A stretch of 64,000 bases of DNA from Bacteroidales bacterium (GCA_028709785.1 JAQUTK010000003.1:156034-220033), one strand, 5' to 3'; shown: positions 1-8,788, counted from the first letter of the stretch. Numbers and translations are program-made. Notes: generated by a model from the sequence alone, not told the origin.

Positions 1-1855
1 GGGGCGGTGTAGTGGCAGAGAGCTTTATCGATGTGATACCGTTACATTGATAGAAAGCCGCGTTTTTGATCTCAGTGACACTTTCCGGGATCGAGAGATC
101 ATCTGATAATCCGTCGCATTTGTAGAAAGCTCTTTCTCCGAGGGTGGTTACTCCCTCCGGTAGTTGAACAGAGGTGAGCGAGCGGCAATTGAAAAAAGCG
201 GAATCACTGATCTGAAGCAGAGCCTCAGGGAGAATCAGTTCGCCGGCGATACTGGTGCAATTCAGGAAAGCACCGTTTCCAATCGCTCTCACAGACGGCG
301 GAAAATAGATCGAAGTAAGAGCAGTGCACTCTTTAAAGGAACCGGGTATAATGACCTGAGTTCCTTCCTGAATCAGAATGTCAGTCAGAGTTCGATAGCC
401 CGGGATATGATCTGCGATGACAAAGCTTCCTCCCGTACGCAACAGTTCGATGCGGTTACATCCGCTGAAAGCTTTTCTACCGATGGATTTAACACTTTGG
501 GGTACAGTCAGGTCTATCAGTCCCGCACAATCCGCAAAGGCAGAGTCGCCAATTGAAGTCACAGACGGAGGAATCGTTACCGTTGTCACAGCCCGGCAAC
601 CTTTCATTGCCGAAGCGGCAATCTTTTTAGGATTACCCAGGATCCGGATATCTGAGATCGACTCAACTCCCGGAATATGCTTCCGTATCGGGAAGCTGCA
701 TCCGGTCTGTATCGTCTTCAACGACTTGCAATCCTGGAATGCCATGAATTCAATTGTCTGCACCGACGAAGGAACCGAAAGCTCCGTCACGCTACTGCAA
801 CCATGGAAGGCATAACTTCCGATCGAGGTCGTTCCTTCAGGTATGTCGATCTTTGTCAGGCTGCTGCAATCATAAAAGGCATTACTGCCAATGGATTTGA
901 TACTTGCAGGCAGATCGATTGAGTTCAACTTCTTGCATCCGTAAAAAAGGCTGGGACTTATTTGGGTGATACCCTCCGGAAGAGGAAATTCCGTCAGATT
1001 CTCACATCCGTAAAACGTGAATTCACCTACGGAACGAAGTTTTTCAGGAACGGAAATAGAACGCAGCTTCCTGCATTTGAAGAATGTGTATCCCTCAATC
1101 GCACTCACGGCATCCGGAATGGTAATTGACTGAAGGTTGTCGCAACCTGAAAAGGCATGATCGCGAATGATACTGACAGAAGCCGGAATATCAATGTGAG
1201 TCAATCCGCTGCACCCCTCAAAGGCGGATACGCAGATCTCCTTTGTTCCTTCGAGTATGGTGATATCCGATATTTCCGAGAAGTTTGGGATTCCGTTTCG
1301 TAGCGGAATGTTGCATCCCGTCTTGATGCTCCGTACATTCTTGCATCCATAAAATGCGAAATAATCAACATATTTTAATTTGGTAGGAAGCGTGATGGAG
1401 GTCAGACTGGAGCAGTAGTAAAACGCGAAGTTGTCAATAGACACCACACTGTTTGGGATAGCGATAAATTGCAGATTCGAACAACCCGAGAAAGCGGCTT
1501 CCCCGATACGTGTTGTGGTAGAGGGCAGAAAAACTTTCTTAATAACTGTGTTTTCCGCAAAAAGATAGGTGCCTATTGTATTTGCAAGGCATTTGTACGT
1601 TGTATAATAGTAGTCTCCTCCTGCCACAATCCGGGCATCAGACATATCCAGTGTGGAGAGCTGCTTCATCTCCCGGATGACTTTGAAGTCACTTCCATTC
1701 AGCTCACCGGTCAGGATCAGTTCGCTGATTGAGTTTTTTGCATTACCCACCAATGAGGTTAAATTACCCGCAGGTGAAACATGAAAAACCTCTGCTTTTG
1801 TCAAGAGAGGCAGTAACAGGAGGATGGCAAGGATGAACGGCCTGATGGATTTCAT
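1..1855 (-). CDS. BspA-like leucine-rich-repeat surface protein, 3' part outside window
   Basis: The reading frame is open from an ATG at 1855 to the left edge, so at least 618 codons are present and the C-terminus is missing. It begins with a hydrophobic signal peptide (MKSIRPFILAILLLLPLLTKA) without a lipobox cysteine, then a short N-terminal domain (HVSPAGNLTSLVG, LTGELNGSDFKVI) typical of BspA-family proteins. The rest is about twenty repeats of the TpLRR/LRR_5 type, built on patterns such as IGxxAFxxCxxLTSIxIPxxV. Proteins of this family are secreted or surface-anchored and are often adhesins. The missing C-terminus may hold a sorting domain. It differs from the lipoprotein at 10321-12678, which is lipid-anchored. 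Assignment to the repeat family is certain; the biological role is not known. Confidence 0.9.
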   Translation of the reverse strand, partial: MKSIRPFILAILLLLPLLTKAEVFHVSPAGNLTSLVGNAKNSISELILTGELNGSDFKVIREMKQLSTLDMSDARIVAGGDYYYTTYKCLANTIGTYLFAENTVIKKVFLPSTTTRIGEAAFSGCSNLQFIAIPNSVVSIDNFAFYYCSSLTSITLPTKLKYVDYFAFYGCKNVRSIKTGCNIPLRNGIPNFSEISDITILEGTKEICVSAFEGCSGLTHIDIPASVSIIRDHAFSGCDNLQSITIPDAVSAIEGYTFFKCRKLRSISVPEKLRSVGEFTFYGCENLTEFPLPEGITQISPSLFYGCKKLNSIDLPASIKSIGSNAFYDCSSLTKIDIPEGTTSIGSYAFHGCSSVTELSVPSSVQTIEFMAFQDCKSLKTIQTGCSFPIRKHIPGVESISDIRILGNPKKIAASAMKGCRAVTTVTIPPSVTSIGDSAFADCAGLIDLTVPQSVKSIGRKAFSGCNRIELLRTGGSFVIADHIPGYRTLTDILIQEGTQVIIPGSFKECTALTSIYFPPSVRAIGNGAFLNCTSIAGELILPEALLQISDSAFFNCRSLTSVQLPEGVTTLGERAFYKCDGLSDDLSIPESVTEIKNAAFYQCNGITSIKLSATTPP

Positions 1856-1889
1856 TTAGCTAGTATTACATGATTCGCCCGAATACATG

Positions 1890-1920
1890 CAAATGTACAA
1901 ATAACTATTTATCTCCCCAA
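1890..1920 (-). promoter_or_regulatory. Putative Bacteroidota promoter of the BspA-like gene
   Basis: Reading the minus strand, a TACATTTG box (1897-1890) matches the -7 consensus TAnnTTTG. A TTG (1920-1918) lies 20 nt upstream at the -33 position. The predicted start of transcription leaves a leader of roughly 30 nt before the ATG at 1855. Confidence 0.55.
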
Positions 1921-1936
1921 TAAAAAAACTGTAAAA

Positions 1937-2497
1937 TCATCGGATCATCTTTCCGGTCTTCATTTTCAACAGATATTCAGGCGATAAGATCATTTCCATC
2001 GCCTTGCTGACAGAGTGAAGTCCGAACTCTTTCGCACTGAGATTCTCCGGTCTTACAAAGAAGGTCTCAGCTGCGTCGTCATGCGCCTGAAGCGTGGAGC
2101 AGTCGCTGACGGTGCACACAAAGAAGAGATCGACCGTATGAACAGTAAAACCGGAATAGGGGTAGAGGTTGGGCAGTGAAAACAGGAAACGGGTATCGGA
2201 AACTTTCAAACCGGTTTCTTCCTCCACTTCTCTTGCGACACCCTCTTCAGCGGTTTCGTACATATCAATAAATCCACCCGGAAGGTCCAGCGTTCCTTTG
2301 GCCGGCTCGTGTGCCCGGCGGGTAACAAGCAATTCGCCTTTGTCGTTAAAGATAAGTGCTACCGTAGCAGCTGAAGGATTGAAATAATAGACAAACTGGC
2401 ACTCCTCGCACTTGTATGCTTTGAAATTATGTTCCGAGAAACGGTTGGAGCCGCACATCGGACAAAAGTGAAAGAGGTGTAATGGGTGCATGTCCAT
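1937..2497 (-). CDS. NUDIX hydrolase with N-terminal zinc ribbon
   Basis: About 186 residues. The N-terminus holds two CxxC pairs (CPMCG and CEEC), a zinc ribbon seen in NudC-like and other NUDIX proteins. The NUDIX box is intact: GGFIDMYETAEEGVAREVEE continues into ETGL and fits GX5EX7REUXEEXGU. The protein should hydrolyse a nucleoside diphosphate linked to another moiety; the substrate cannot be read from the sequence. An upstream TTG at 2509 is in frame, but ATG at 2497 or 2491 is a better start, because the terminator-like hairpin of the tRNA-Asn genes ends at 2511. The gene lies downstream of those tRNAs on the same strand with no obvious promoter of its own. Confidence 0.85.
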   Translation of the reverse strand: MDMHPLHLFHFCPMCGSNRFSEHNFKAYKCEECQFVYYFNPSAATVALIFNDKGELLVTRRAHEPAKGTLDLPGGFIDMYETAEEGVAREVEEETGLKVSDTRFLFSLPNLYPYSGFTVHTVDLFFVCTVSDCSTLQAHDDAAETFFVRPENLSAKEFGLHSVSKAMEMILSPEYLLKMKTGKMIR

Positions 2498-2510
2498 GGG
2501 TTTAAACAAA

Positions 2511-2535
2511 AATAGCCCCGAATACCGGAGCTATT
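2511..2535 (-). terminator. Terminator behind the tRNA-Asn genes
   Basis: On the minus strand AATAGCTCCG and CGGGGCTATT form a 10-bp stem with one G-T pair around a 5-nt loop, followed by TTTTTG. It lies directly after the first tRNA-Asn and just before the NUDIX gene. Confidence 0.7.
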
Positions 2536-2536
2536 G

Positions 2537-2610
2537 CTCTTCAGGTTGGACTTGAACCAACGACCCCCTGATTAACAGTCAGGTGCTCTAACCAACTGAG
2601 CTACTAAAGA
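2537..2610 (-). tRNA. tRNA-Asn (GTT)
   Basis: A 74-nt cloverleaf on the minus strand. The acceptor arms TCTTTAG and CTGAAGA pair with one G-T. The anticodon stem CCTGA/TCAGG encloses the loop CTGTTAA with anticodon GTT. The T arm is GTTGG-TTCAAGT-CCAAC. The CCA end is not encoded. It is identical to the copy at 2630-2703. Confidence 0.96.
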
Positions 2611-2629
2611 ATAAAAAACAATTACAAGG

Positions 2630-2703
2630 CTCTTCAGGTTGGACTTGAACCAACGACCCCCTGATTAACAGTCAGGTGCTCTAACCAACTGAGCTACTAA
2701 AGA
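2630..2703 (-). tRNA. tRNA-Asn (GTT), second copy
   Basis: Same 74-nt sequence as 2537-2610, 19 nt upstream of it on the same strand, and probably co-transcribed with it from the promoter at 2732-2762. The spacer between the copies is AT-rich and not repeated elsewhere nearby. Confidence 0.96.
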
Positions 2704-2731
2704 ATTTGCCATCTCCTCTGAAATAGCGCTG

Positions 2732-2762
2732 CAAAAGTAATAGGATTTCCTGAAATATGCAA
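2732..2762 (-). promoter_or_regulatory. Putative promoter of the tRNA-Asn pair
   Basis: On the minus strand TACTTTTG (2739-2732) is a -7 box with a TTG (2762-2760) 20 nt upstream. It abuts a divergent -7-like box for the kinase gene (2763-2770), so the two units share an 85-bp control region. Confidence 0.6.
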
Positions 2763-2770
2763 TATATTTG
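2763..2770 (+). promoter_or_regulatory. Putative -7 box of the kinase-protease unit
   Basis: TATATTTG matches TAnnTTTG and lies 18 nt before the ATG at 2789. No convincing -33 element is seen. Confidence 0.45.
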
Positions 2771-2788
2771 CATAAAAAAATAGGATAA

Positions 2789-3811
2789 ATGAACATTTTA
2801 GGCATAGGTAATGCACTTGTAGATTCCATACTTGAGTTGAAGGAGGATCGTATTTTGGTAGAATTGGGTCTTCCCAAAGGTAGTATGCAGTTGATAGACA
2901 GTGATAAATTGAAGTCAATCATGGAACGGACCAGCGGCTTTAAAGCTTTGCTGGCAGCCGGCGGATCCGCTTCCAATACCATCACCTCGTTAGCTCATCT
3001 GGGTGTAAAGACAGGTTTTATCGGGAAGATCGGAAAAGACGAGTCCGGACAGTTTTATAAAAATGACATGCAGACCAGAGGTGTGGTGCCAAACTTGCTG
3101 GAAGGAGATTTGCCTTCGGGAACCGCGATCGCTTTTGTTTCCGCTGATGGCGAACGGACCTTTGCCACTTATCTCGGTGCCGCGGCGACACTGGCTCCTG
3201 AAGATCTTACTCCGGAGATGTTTGCCGGTTATACCATTTTCCATGTGGAAGGGTATCTGGTGCAATCGTACGCGCTCATTGAAAAAGCGATGAAGTTCGC
3301 CAAAGACGCCGGTTGCTACGTCTCCATTGATTTGGCAAGCTATAATGTCGTGGAAGATCATCATGCGTTTATGCACCGGTTGGTTGAAAACTACGTCGAT
3401 ATCGTTTTTGCCAATGAAGAAGAGTCGAAAGCCTTTACCGGTAAAGAGCCTCTCGAGGCGTTGAAGGAGATTGCACAAATGGCGAAGATTGCCATTGTTA
3501 AGACCGGATCCAAGGGCGCGCTTGCGATGTGTCGGGGCGAGTTGGCAACCGTGCCCGCCATTCCTGCTACCTGTGTGGATACCAATGGTGCCGGTGATGC
3601 TTTTGCCGCCGGATTTTTGTACGGAATCACTCAAAACGTATCGTTAGCGACTTGTGCCACGATGGGTACGGTGTTGGCAGGTAATGTAGTGGAAGTAACC
3701 GGTCCGAAGATGGATACCCTTCGTTGGATGAAGATCGAGCAGATGCTGCAACCCATACTTCTTGCAGATCCAAATCGGGAACTTCAGAAAAATATATTAG
3801 GAGATGAATAG
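2789..3811 (+). CDS. PfkB-family carbohydrate/nucleoside kinase (adenosine kinase-like)
   Basis: 340 residues, the usual length for ribokinase/adenosine kinase proteins. The N-terminus NILGIGNALVDSIL and the glycine-rich GGSASNTITSLAHLG match the substrate-binding half of the PfkB fold. The C-terminal signature DTNGAGDAFAAGF near residue 263 carries the catalytic Asp and anion hole. The family transfers phosphate from ATP to a sugar or nucleoside hydroxyl; Bacteroidales homologues are commonly annotated as adenosine kinase, but the substrate is not proven by these motifs. The stop codon is followed directly by the start of the CtpA-type protease gene, which implies translational coupling. Confidence 0.88.
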   Translation: MNILGIGNALVDSILELKEDRILVELGLPKGSMQLIDSDKLKSIMERTSGFKALLAAGGSASNTITSLAHLGVKTGFIGKIGKDESGQFYKNDMQTRGVVPNLLEGDLPSGTAIAFVSADGERTFATYLGAAATLAPEDLTPEMFAGYTIFHVEGYLVQSYALIEKAMKFAKDAGCYVSIDLASYNVVEDHHAFMHRLVENYVDIVFANEEESKAFTGKEPLEALKEIAQMAKIAIVKTGSKGALAMCRGELATVPAIPATCVDTNGAGDAFAAGFLYGITQNVSLATCATMGTVLAGNVVEVTGPKMDTLRWMKIEQMLQPILLADPNRELQKNILGDE

Positions 3812-3812
3812 T

Positions 3813-5468
3813 ATGAAGATAAGCAAACGATTGGCCGGAATAGCCATTTGCGGATTTACCGTGCTGGCTTTGGCAAGCTTTGCCGGAGACAGAAAGAATT
3901 TCGAGATTTCCAAAAACATGGATATATTCAGCTCTATCTACAAGGAGCTGAATCAGTTTTATGTCGATTCTATTGTTCCGGAAAAGACGATCCGGATAGC
4001 CATTGATTCTATGTTGGCAAGTCTGGATCCCTATACCGAATATATCCCCGAATCAGAAGGAGGCGATCTTAAGTTTCTGGCTACCGGAGAATACGGAGGA
4101 ATCGGTTCGGTCATCTCTTATCGTACACGCGACAAACGGATCATCATCAATGAACCCTATGAAGGTCAGCCGGCGGACAAAGCCGGATTGAAAGCCGGAG
4201 ATGCCCTGGTCGAGATCAATGGTGTAGATCTGAGAACAAAAACGACAACCGAAGCCAGCGAACTGCTGAAAGGGGAAGTCGGTACAAAGGTCAAACTGAA
4301 GGTGGAACGCGCGGAGTCTGATAAACCACTTGTTTTTGAGGTGGAGCGTAAAAAGATTCAATACAATCCGGTTGCCTATTATGGAACGGTAGGCAAATCG
4401 ACAGGATATATCTATCTCTCAACCTTCAACGGAAAGACCTCTTCAGAGGTGAAAAAAGCATTTGAAGATCTGAAGAGCAAAGGTGTCACCTCGTTGGTGC
4501 TGGACCTCCGTGGCAATACCGGAGGTTTGCTGGAGGAGGCTGTTCAGGTGGTCAACCTTTTTGTTCCCCGCGGACAAGAGGTGCTTTCTACCAAAGGAAA
4601 AATCAAACAGTGGGATCGTGTCTATCGTACAACCCAGTCTCCTGTAGATGCTAACATCCCTTTGGCCGTACTGGTGAATGACGAGTCGGCTTCCGCTTCC
4701 GAAATAGTGGCGGGTGCGCTGCAGGACATGGATCGGGCTGTCATTGTCGGTATGCGTACTTATGGAAAAGGACTGGTGCAGTCGGTGCGGACTCTTCCCT
4801 ATAACGGACAACTCAAGCTGACGACAGCGAAATATTATATCCCTTCAGGCCGATGTATCCAGGAGATCGATTATTCGCACCGCAAAGCAAACGGAGGAGC
4901 ACCCCGGATTGCCGATTCACTGACAACGAAGTTTCGCACCAGTCACGAACGGATCGTCCGCGATGGGGGAGGCGTCATGCCGGACTTTGTCAACGAACCG
5001 GATAAGATGCGTACCATTTCCTATTACCTGTTGAGAGACGGACATCTTCTGGATTATGCCGCCTACTATCTGCGTCATCACTCCTCCATAGCTGCTGCCG
5101 ATCAGTTTGCTCTGAACGAGGAAGAATACGCCGATTTTGGCAAGTATCTGCATGAGCAGAAGTTTACGTATGAGAAACAGTCTGTGAAACTGCTCAAAGA
5201 GTTGAAACAGGTTTCTGATTTTGAAGGATATTCCGAAGAGGCAAAAGAGGCATTGAAATCATTGGAAACTGCGTTCTCAAACGATCTGGACAAGGATCTT
5301 CAGGAGTTCAAGCCGGAGATCAAAGAACTACTGGAAGCAGAAATTGTCAAACAGTATCACTATCAGAAAGGTGTGGTGATCTACTCCCTCAGGAAAGACA
5401 AGGATCTTAAGAAGGCGTTGGAAGTGCTGGATGATCCGGCGCTCTATAAGAAGACCTTAAACATATAA
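3813..5468 (+). CDS. S41-family C-terminal processing protease (CtpA/Prc type)
   Basis: 551 residues from the ATG at 3813. An ATG at 3804 also opens the frame, but the AGGAG at 3798-3802 is better spaced for 3813. The N-terminus is a signal or membrane anchor (LAGIAICGFTVLALASFAG), so the enzyme works in the periplasm. A PDZ domain follows (YGGIGSVISYR, ADKAGLKAGDALVEING), then the S41 core. The catalytic Ser is about residue 294 in SASASEIVAG and the Lys about residue 319 in TYGKG; their 25-residue spacing equals that of plant CtpA. Such proteases trim the C-termini of envelope proteins. The kinase gene lies immediately upstream and a strong hairpin terminator follows. Confidence 0.93.
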   Translation: MKISKRLAGIAICGFTVLALASFAGDRKNFEISKNMDIFSSIYKELNQFYVDSIVPEKTIRIAIDSMLASLDPYTEYIPESEGGDLKFLATGEYGGIGSVISYRTRDKRIIINEPYEGQPADKAGLKAGDALVEINGVDLRTKTTTEASELLKGEVGTKVKLKVERAESDKPLVFEVERKKIQYNPVAYYGTVGKSTGYIYLSTFNGKTSSEVKKAFEDLKSKGVTSLVLDLRGNTGGLLEEAVQVVNLFVPRGQEVLSTKGKIKQWDRVYRTTQSPVDANIPLAVLVNDESASASEIVAGALQDMDRAVIVGMRTYGKGLVQSVRTLPYNGQLKLTTAKYYIPSGRCIQEIDYSHRKANGGAPRIADSLTTKFRTSHERIVRDGGGVMPDFVNEPDKMRTISYYLLRDGHLLDYAAYYLRHHSSIAAADQFALNEEEYADFGKYLHEQKFTYEKQSVKLLKELKQVSDFEGYSEEAKEALKSLETAFSNDLDKDLQEFKPEIKELLEAEIVKQYHYQKGVVIYSLRKDKDLKKALEVLDDPALYKKTLNI

Positions 5469-5470
5469 AA

Positions 5471-5513
5471 AAGAAGAAGAGGATGACCGGTCAGTCATCC
5501 TCTTCTTCTTTTT
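5471..5513. terminator. Bidirectional terminator between the protease gene and the NfnB-like gene
   Basis: A perfect 17-bp inverted repeat (5471-5487 with 5494-5510) around a 6-nt loop. The plus-strand side ends in a T run and the minus-strand side also reads into T-rich sequence, so it can serve both convergent genes. Confidence 0.88.
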
Positions 5514-5532
5514 ATCAAAATACGTATGGATG

Positions 5533-7002
5533 TTATTGATGCAGATACTCGTCCATCGAAGCAGCCGCTTTCCGTCCGTCTCCCATGGCGAGAATCACCG
5601 TCGCGCCACCACGTACAATATCGCCACCTGCATAAACGCCGGGGATAGAAGAACTCATTGAATCTTCGTTGACAATGATCGTTCCCTTCCGGCTGATGTT
5701 CAACCCCTGGATATTCTCCGGAACCAGTGGATTGGGGGAAACACCAATGCTGACGATTACTTCGTCCACATCGATCGTCTCAATTGCTCCAGGGATCTCT
5801 ACCGGACTTCTTCTGCCCGAAGCATCCGGTTCGCCCAAGGCCATCTTTTGTAATCTCATCTGGCGTACATGCCCTTTCTCATCACCGATGTATTCGATCG
5901 GGTTGTGCAGAGTCATAAACTCAACACCCTCTTCTTTGGCATGTTTCACCTCTTCGATACGAGCCGGCATCTCTTCTTCAGAGCGGCGATAGACAATCAT
6001 CGCTCTTTCAGCTCCCAGACGGCGTGCCGTACGCACCGAGTCCATCGCGGTATTACCTCCACCGATGATAGCCACATTTTTCCCGATCAATACAGGAGTG
6101 TCGGAAGCCGGGTTGGCAGCATCCATCAGGTTGACGCGTGTCAGATATTCATTGGACGACATGACACCGATCAGGTTCTCTCCGGGGATATCCATGAATC
6201 GGGGCAAACCGGCTCCACTTCCAACGAAGATACCCTTAAAATCCTCTTCTTTCAGGTCGTCATAGGAAATAGTCTTTCCGACGATACAGTTTGTGAAAAA
6301 CTTAACGCCCATGCTCTTCAGGTTCTCGATCTCCACATCCACAATATGGTTGGGCAGACGAAACTCCGGAATTCCATATTTCAAGACACCACCGATCTGG
6401 TGCAATGCTTCAAAGACAGTCACGTCATAACCCATTTTAGCCATATCGCCGGCAAAAGAAAGACCTGCAGGTCCCGAGCCGATCACGGCGATCTTCAGTC
6501 CATTTGCCGGAGCAACCGCCGGAACAGACATCTTTCCGCTTTCCCGCTCGTAATCCGCGGCAAAACGTTCCAGATAACCGATGGCTACCGATTCTTTACC
6601 GAGTTTCTTTGTATATATACACTGTGACTCGCACTGTTTTTCCTGAGGACATACCCGTCCGCATACGGCCGGAAGAGCACTTGTTTCTTTCAGCGCCTTG
6701 GCAGCTTCAAGAATCTCTCCTCTTTCTATGTTCTTGACAAACTTCGGGATATTGATTTCCACCGGGCATCCGGTGATACATCCGGGATTCGGACAATCCA
6801 GACAGCGTTGCGCCTCTGTCATTGCCTCTTCCAACGTCAATCCGAGATTTACCTCTTTGTTGTTATGACTCCGTATTTCCGGATCCTGCTCATGCATCTT
6901 CACGCGTTGCAGATCCGTACGCTCTTTCGCCTTTTTACCTTTGCGTAGTTCTTCGCGCCAGGTTTCGTCGCGTTCCGCTTTCAATATTTCTTCTTTTGTC
7001 AT
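5533..7002 (-). CDS. NADPH-dependent glutamate synthase small-subunit-like flavoprotein (NfnB/SudA/GltA-like)
   Basis: 489 residues from the ATG at 7002 (MTKEEILKAERDETW). This start lies 4 nt after the stop of the partner gene; a longer frame from 7056 would overlap that gene by 50 nt and is unlikely. Eight cysteines at about 67, 70, 75, 79, 114, 118, 124 and 128 form two 4Fe-4S sites as in NfnB and GltD. An FAD-binding GSGPAGLSFAGDMA is followed by an NADPH-binding GGGNTAMDSVRTARRLG. A lone GltD-like subunit without a large glutamate synthase gene nearby, paired with an NfnA-like protein, argues for NADH-dependent ferredoxin:NADP+ oxidoreductase or sulfide dehydrogenase rather than glutamate synthase. 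The exact reaction is inferred from the pair. Confidence 0.85.
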   Translation of the reverse strand: MTKEEILKAERDETWREELRKGKKAKERTDLQRVKMHEQDPEIRSHNNKEVNLGLTLEEAMTEAQRCLDCPNPGCITGCPVEINIPKFVKNIERGEILEAAKALKETSALPAVCGRVCPQEKQCESQCIYTKKLGKESVAIGYLERFAADYERESGKMSVPAVAPANGLKIAVIGSGPAGLSFAGDMAKMGYDVTVFEALHQIGGVLKYGIPEFRLPNHIVDVEIENLKSMGVKFFTNCIVGKTISYDDLKEEDFKGIFVGSGAGLPRFMDIPGENLIGVMSSNEYLTRVNLMDAANPASDTPVLIGKNVAIIGGGNTAMDSVRTARRLGAERAMIVYRRSEEEMPARIEEVKHAKEEGVEFMTLHNPIEYIGDEKGHVRQMRLQKMALGEPDASGRRSPVEIPGAIETIDVDEVIVSIGVSPNPLVPENIQGLNISRKGTIIVNEDSMSSSIPGVYAGGDIVRGGATVILAMGDGRKAAASMDEYLHQ

Positions 7003-7006
7003 CGTT

Positions 7007-7825
7007 TCAGTGCGTTGGCTTGTTCTTTTCCACTTGTTCTTCCTCTTTATAAGCACCCAGTCTCATCAGCATCTCATCAAAGTTTACTTCGTGCGCGTCA
7101 AATTCGGGTCCGTCCACACAGACAAACCGGGTTTTCCCTCCGACGGTGATACGGCAGGCGCCACACATTCCGGTGCCATCCACCATGATCGTGTTCAGAG
7201 AAGCTACTGTCGGAACATTGTATTTCTTTGTCAATAAGGAAACAAACTTCATCATGATGGCCGGACCAATCGTCACAACCAGATCCACCTTTTCCCGATT
7301 GATGATCTCTTCAACACCATTTATGATCAATCCTTTTTTACCATACGAGCCATCGTCTGTCATTACTACAACTTCATCCGAAAATTCGCGCATCTTATCT
7401 TCAAGAATGACCAGATCCTTCGTACGGGCAGCCAGAACCGTGATGACTCTGTTTCCCGCTTTTTTGTATGCCTCGGCAATCGGAAGCATCGGAGCAACTC
7501 CAACACCACCACCGGCACAAATGACAGTACCTACTTTTTCGATATGCGTCGGTTTGCCGAGAGGGCCTACCAGATCCGTAATATAATCACCTTCGTTTAA
7601 TTCACACAATTTGCAGGAGGAGTGTCCTATCTTTTGTATGACCAGTGTAATCGTTCCTTTCTCCTTATCTGCAGACGCGATAGTGAGAGGAATTCTTTCT
7701 CCCAGTTCACCTACACGCAGTATGATGAAGTTTCCTGGTTTGCGCGAACGGGCAATAAGAGGCGCTTCCACCTCTAAAGCGACAACGTTCTCAGAGAAAT
7801 ACTCTTTTCTGATAATTTTATTCAT
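7007..7825 (-). CDS. Sulfide/dihydroorotate dehydrogenase-like FAD/NAD-binding protein (NfnA/SudB-like)
   Basis: 272 residues of ferredoxin-NADP reductase fold. The FAD-binding segment includes RIPLTIASAD. The NAD site includes CAGGGVGVAPMLPIAEAY near residues 103-120. The C-terminus has Asp216, Cys221, Cys224 and Cys236 in DGTGMCGAC...FVCVDGPEFD. In the related NfnA of Thermotoga this arrangement binds a 2Fe-2S cluster with one Asp and three Cys ligands. The gene is first in a two-gene operon with the NfnB-like gene. A PyrK-like role (dihydroorotate dehydrogenase electron transfer) is the main alternative, but no pyrD lies in the window. Confidence 0.85.
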   Translation of the reverse strand: MNKIIRKEYFSENVVALEVEAPLIARSRKPGNFIILRVGELGERIPLTIASADKEKGTITLVIQKIGHSSCKLCELNEGDYITDLVGPLGKPTHIEKVGTVICAGGGVGVAPMLPIAEAYKKAGNRVITVLAARTKDLVILEDKMREFSDEVVVMTDDGSYGKKGLIINGVEEIINREKVDLVVTIGPAIMMKFVSLLTKKYNVPTVASLNTIMVDGTGMCGACRITVGGKTRFVCVDGPEFDAHEVNFDEMLMRLGAYKEEEQVEKNKPTH

Positions 7826-7850
7826 TCTTGTATTGTTGTAAAAAGGAGCA

Positions 7851-7858
7851 CAAAAGTA
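7851..7858 (-). promoter_or_regulatory. Putative -7 box of the NfnAB-like operon
   Basis: TACTTTTG on the minus strand, 25 nt before the start at 7825. A TTTC (7878-7875) upstream could be a weak -33 element. Confidence 0.5.
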
Positions 7859-8071
7859 CTGTTTTTGTTTGTCAGAAACAATAGGTTGTTGAATATAGTT
7901 GCCAAATCGCTCTGATTTATATCTTTTTGATAGTTTGGTATTGATTTGACGAAAGACTATAAAAGAAAATAGCCATGCCTTAAATGTGCCTGGCCTATCC
8001 TAAACAACAAAATGAGGAAAGAAAAAGCCCTGTATCTGTATGGATAACAGGGCTTTGATATCTTTCCCGTG

Positions 8072-8155
8072 TACTCGAAGCGGGACTTGAACCCGCACAG
8101 CTGCAATAGCCAAAGGATTTTAAGTCCTTCGTGTCTACCATTCCACCATTCGAGC
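8072..8155 (-). tRNA. tRNA-Leu (TAA)
   Basis: An 84-nt class II tRNA. The acceptor arms GCTCGAA and TTCGAGT pair with a terminal G-T. The anticodon loop within GGACTTAAAATCC gives anticodon TAA. A long variable arm precedes the T arm GCGGG-TTCAAGT-CCCGC. CCA is not encoded. It is 7 nt behind tRNA-Gly on the same strand. Confidence 0.94.
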
Positions 8156-8162
8156 GGACCAG

Positions 8163-8235
8163 AGCGAAAAACGGGACTCGAACCCGCGACCCTAACCTTG
8201 GCAAGGTTATGCTCTACCAACTGAGCTATTTTCGC
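8163..8235 (-). tRNA. tRNA-Gly (GCC)
   Basis: 73 nt. Acceptor arms GCGAAAA/TTTTCGC. The anticodon loop TTGCCAA between TAACC and GGTTA gives anticodon GCC. T arm GCGGG-TTCGAGT-CCCGT. It is the first gene of a two-tRNA unit. Confidence 0.95.
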
Positions 8236-8246
8236 GATTGCGGATG

Positions 8247-8277
8247 CAAAGGTATGTGTTTTTTCTAATCCTCCAAA
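8247..8277 (-). promoter_or_regulatory. Promoter of the tRNA-Gly/tRNA-Leu unit
   Basis: The minus strand shows TTTG (8277-8274), 19 nt of spacer and TACCTTTG (8254-8247), an almost ideal Bacteroidota -33/-7 pair about 11 nt before the tRNA. Confidence 0.75.
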
Positions 8278-8788
8278 GAAAAACGGTTTTTTTTTGAGGT
8301 TTTATCTGCTAAAACTTCATTTTCTTTCCATACGTAGTATTGGGTACATCTTATACTTCATGCAGCTTACAGCGTCAGAGAGAGAGCTTATATGCTCATA
8401 ATGAAACTTTTGTACCCTTCTGTTTTCTCCATTCGAACCGTATGTTCTTCCTCTTTCATCAAATAGTTTTTTCGGCTTCATCAAAATGTTTTTCCAAAGA
8501 CTTCTAATAGTTTTAAGAGTCTTTTCCCTTACAGTGTTTGCGTGCGAGGAGATTTTATGCCGGTCTGTTGTTTTTTTGAATTTCGAATTTAAGTTCAGTA
8601 AAAAAGTATTGTTTTACTACACCCCTGCACCTTCGAGTAGTCTTCCAGCATACTGTATGGCATGTCAGTCTCGTCAAAAAAAACTTTCTCCCCAATTTTT
8701 GCATCCATTTTTATTTGCTAAAAGGGCCAAAAGGGGCCTTTTGTATACCATTCTTCATTACCGGGCAGCTAATATCCCCTTACTTTGC

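Noticed and set aside
164..922. Plus-strand open frames over the left edge
   Set aside because: Antisense shadows of the repetitive BspA-like gene, which reads continuously on the minus strand.
7957..8220. Short minus-strand frames over the tRNA-Gly/tRNA-Leu region
   Set aside because: They are translations of the tRNA genes themselves.
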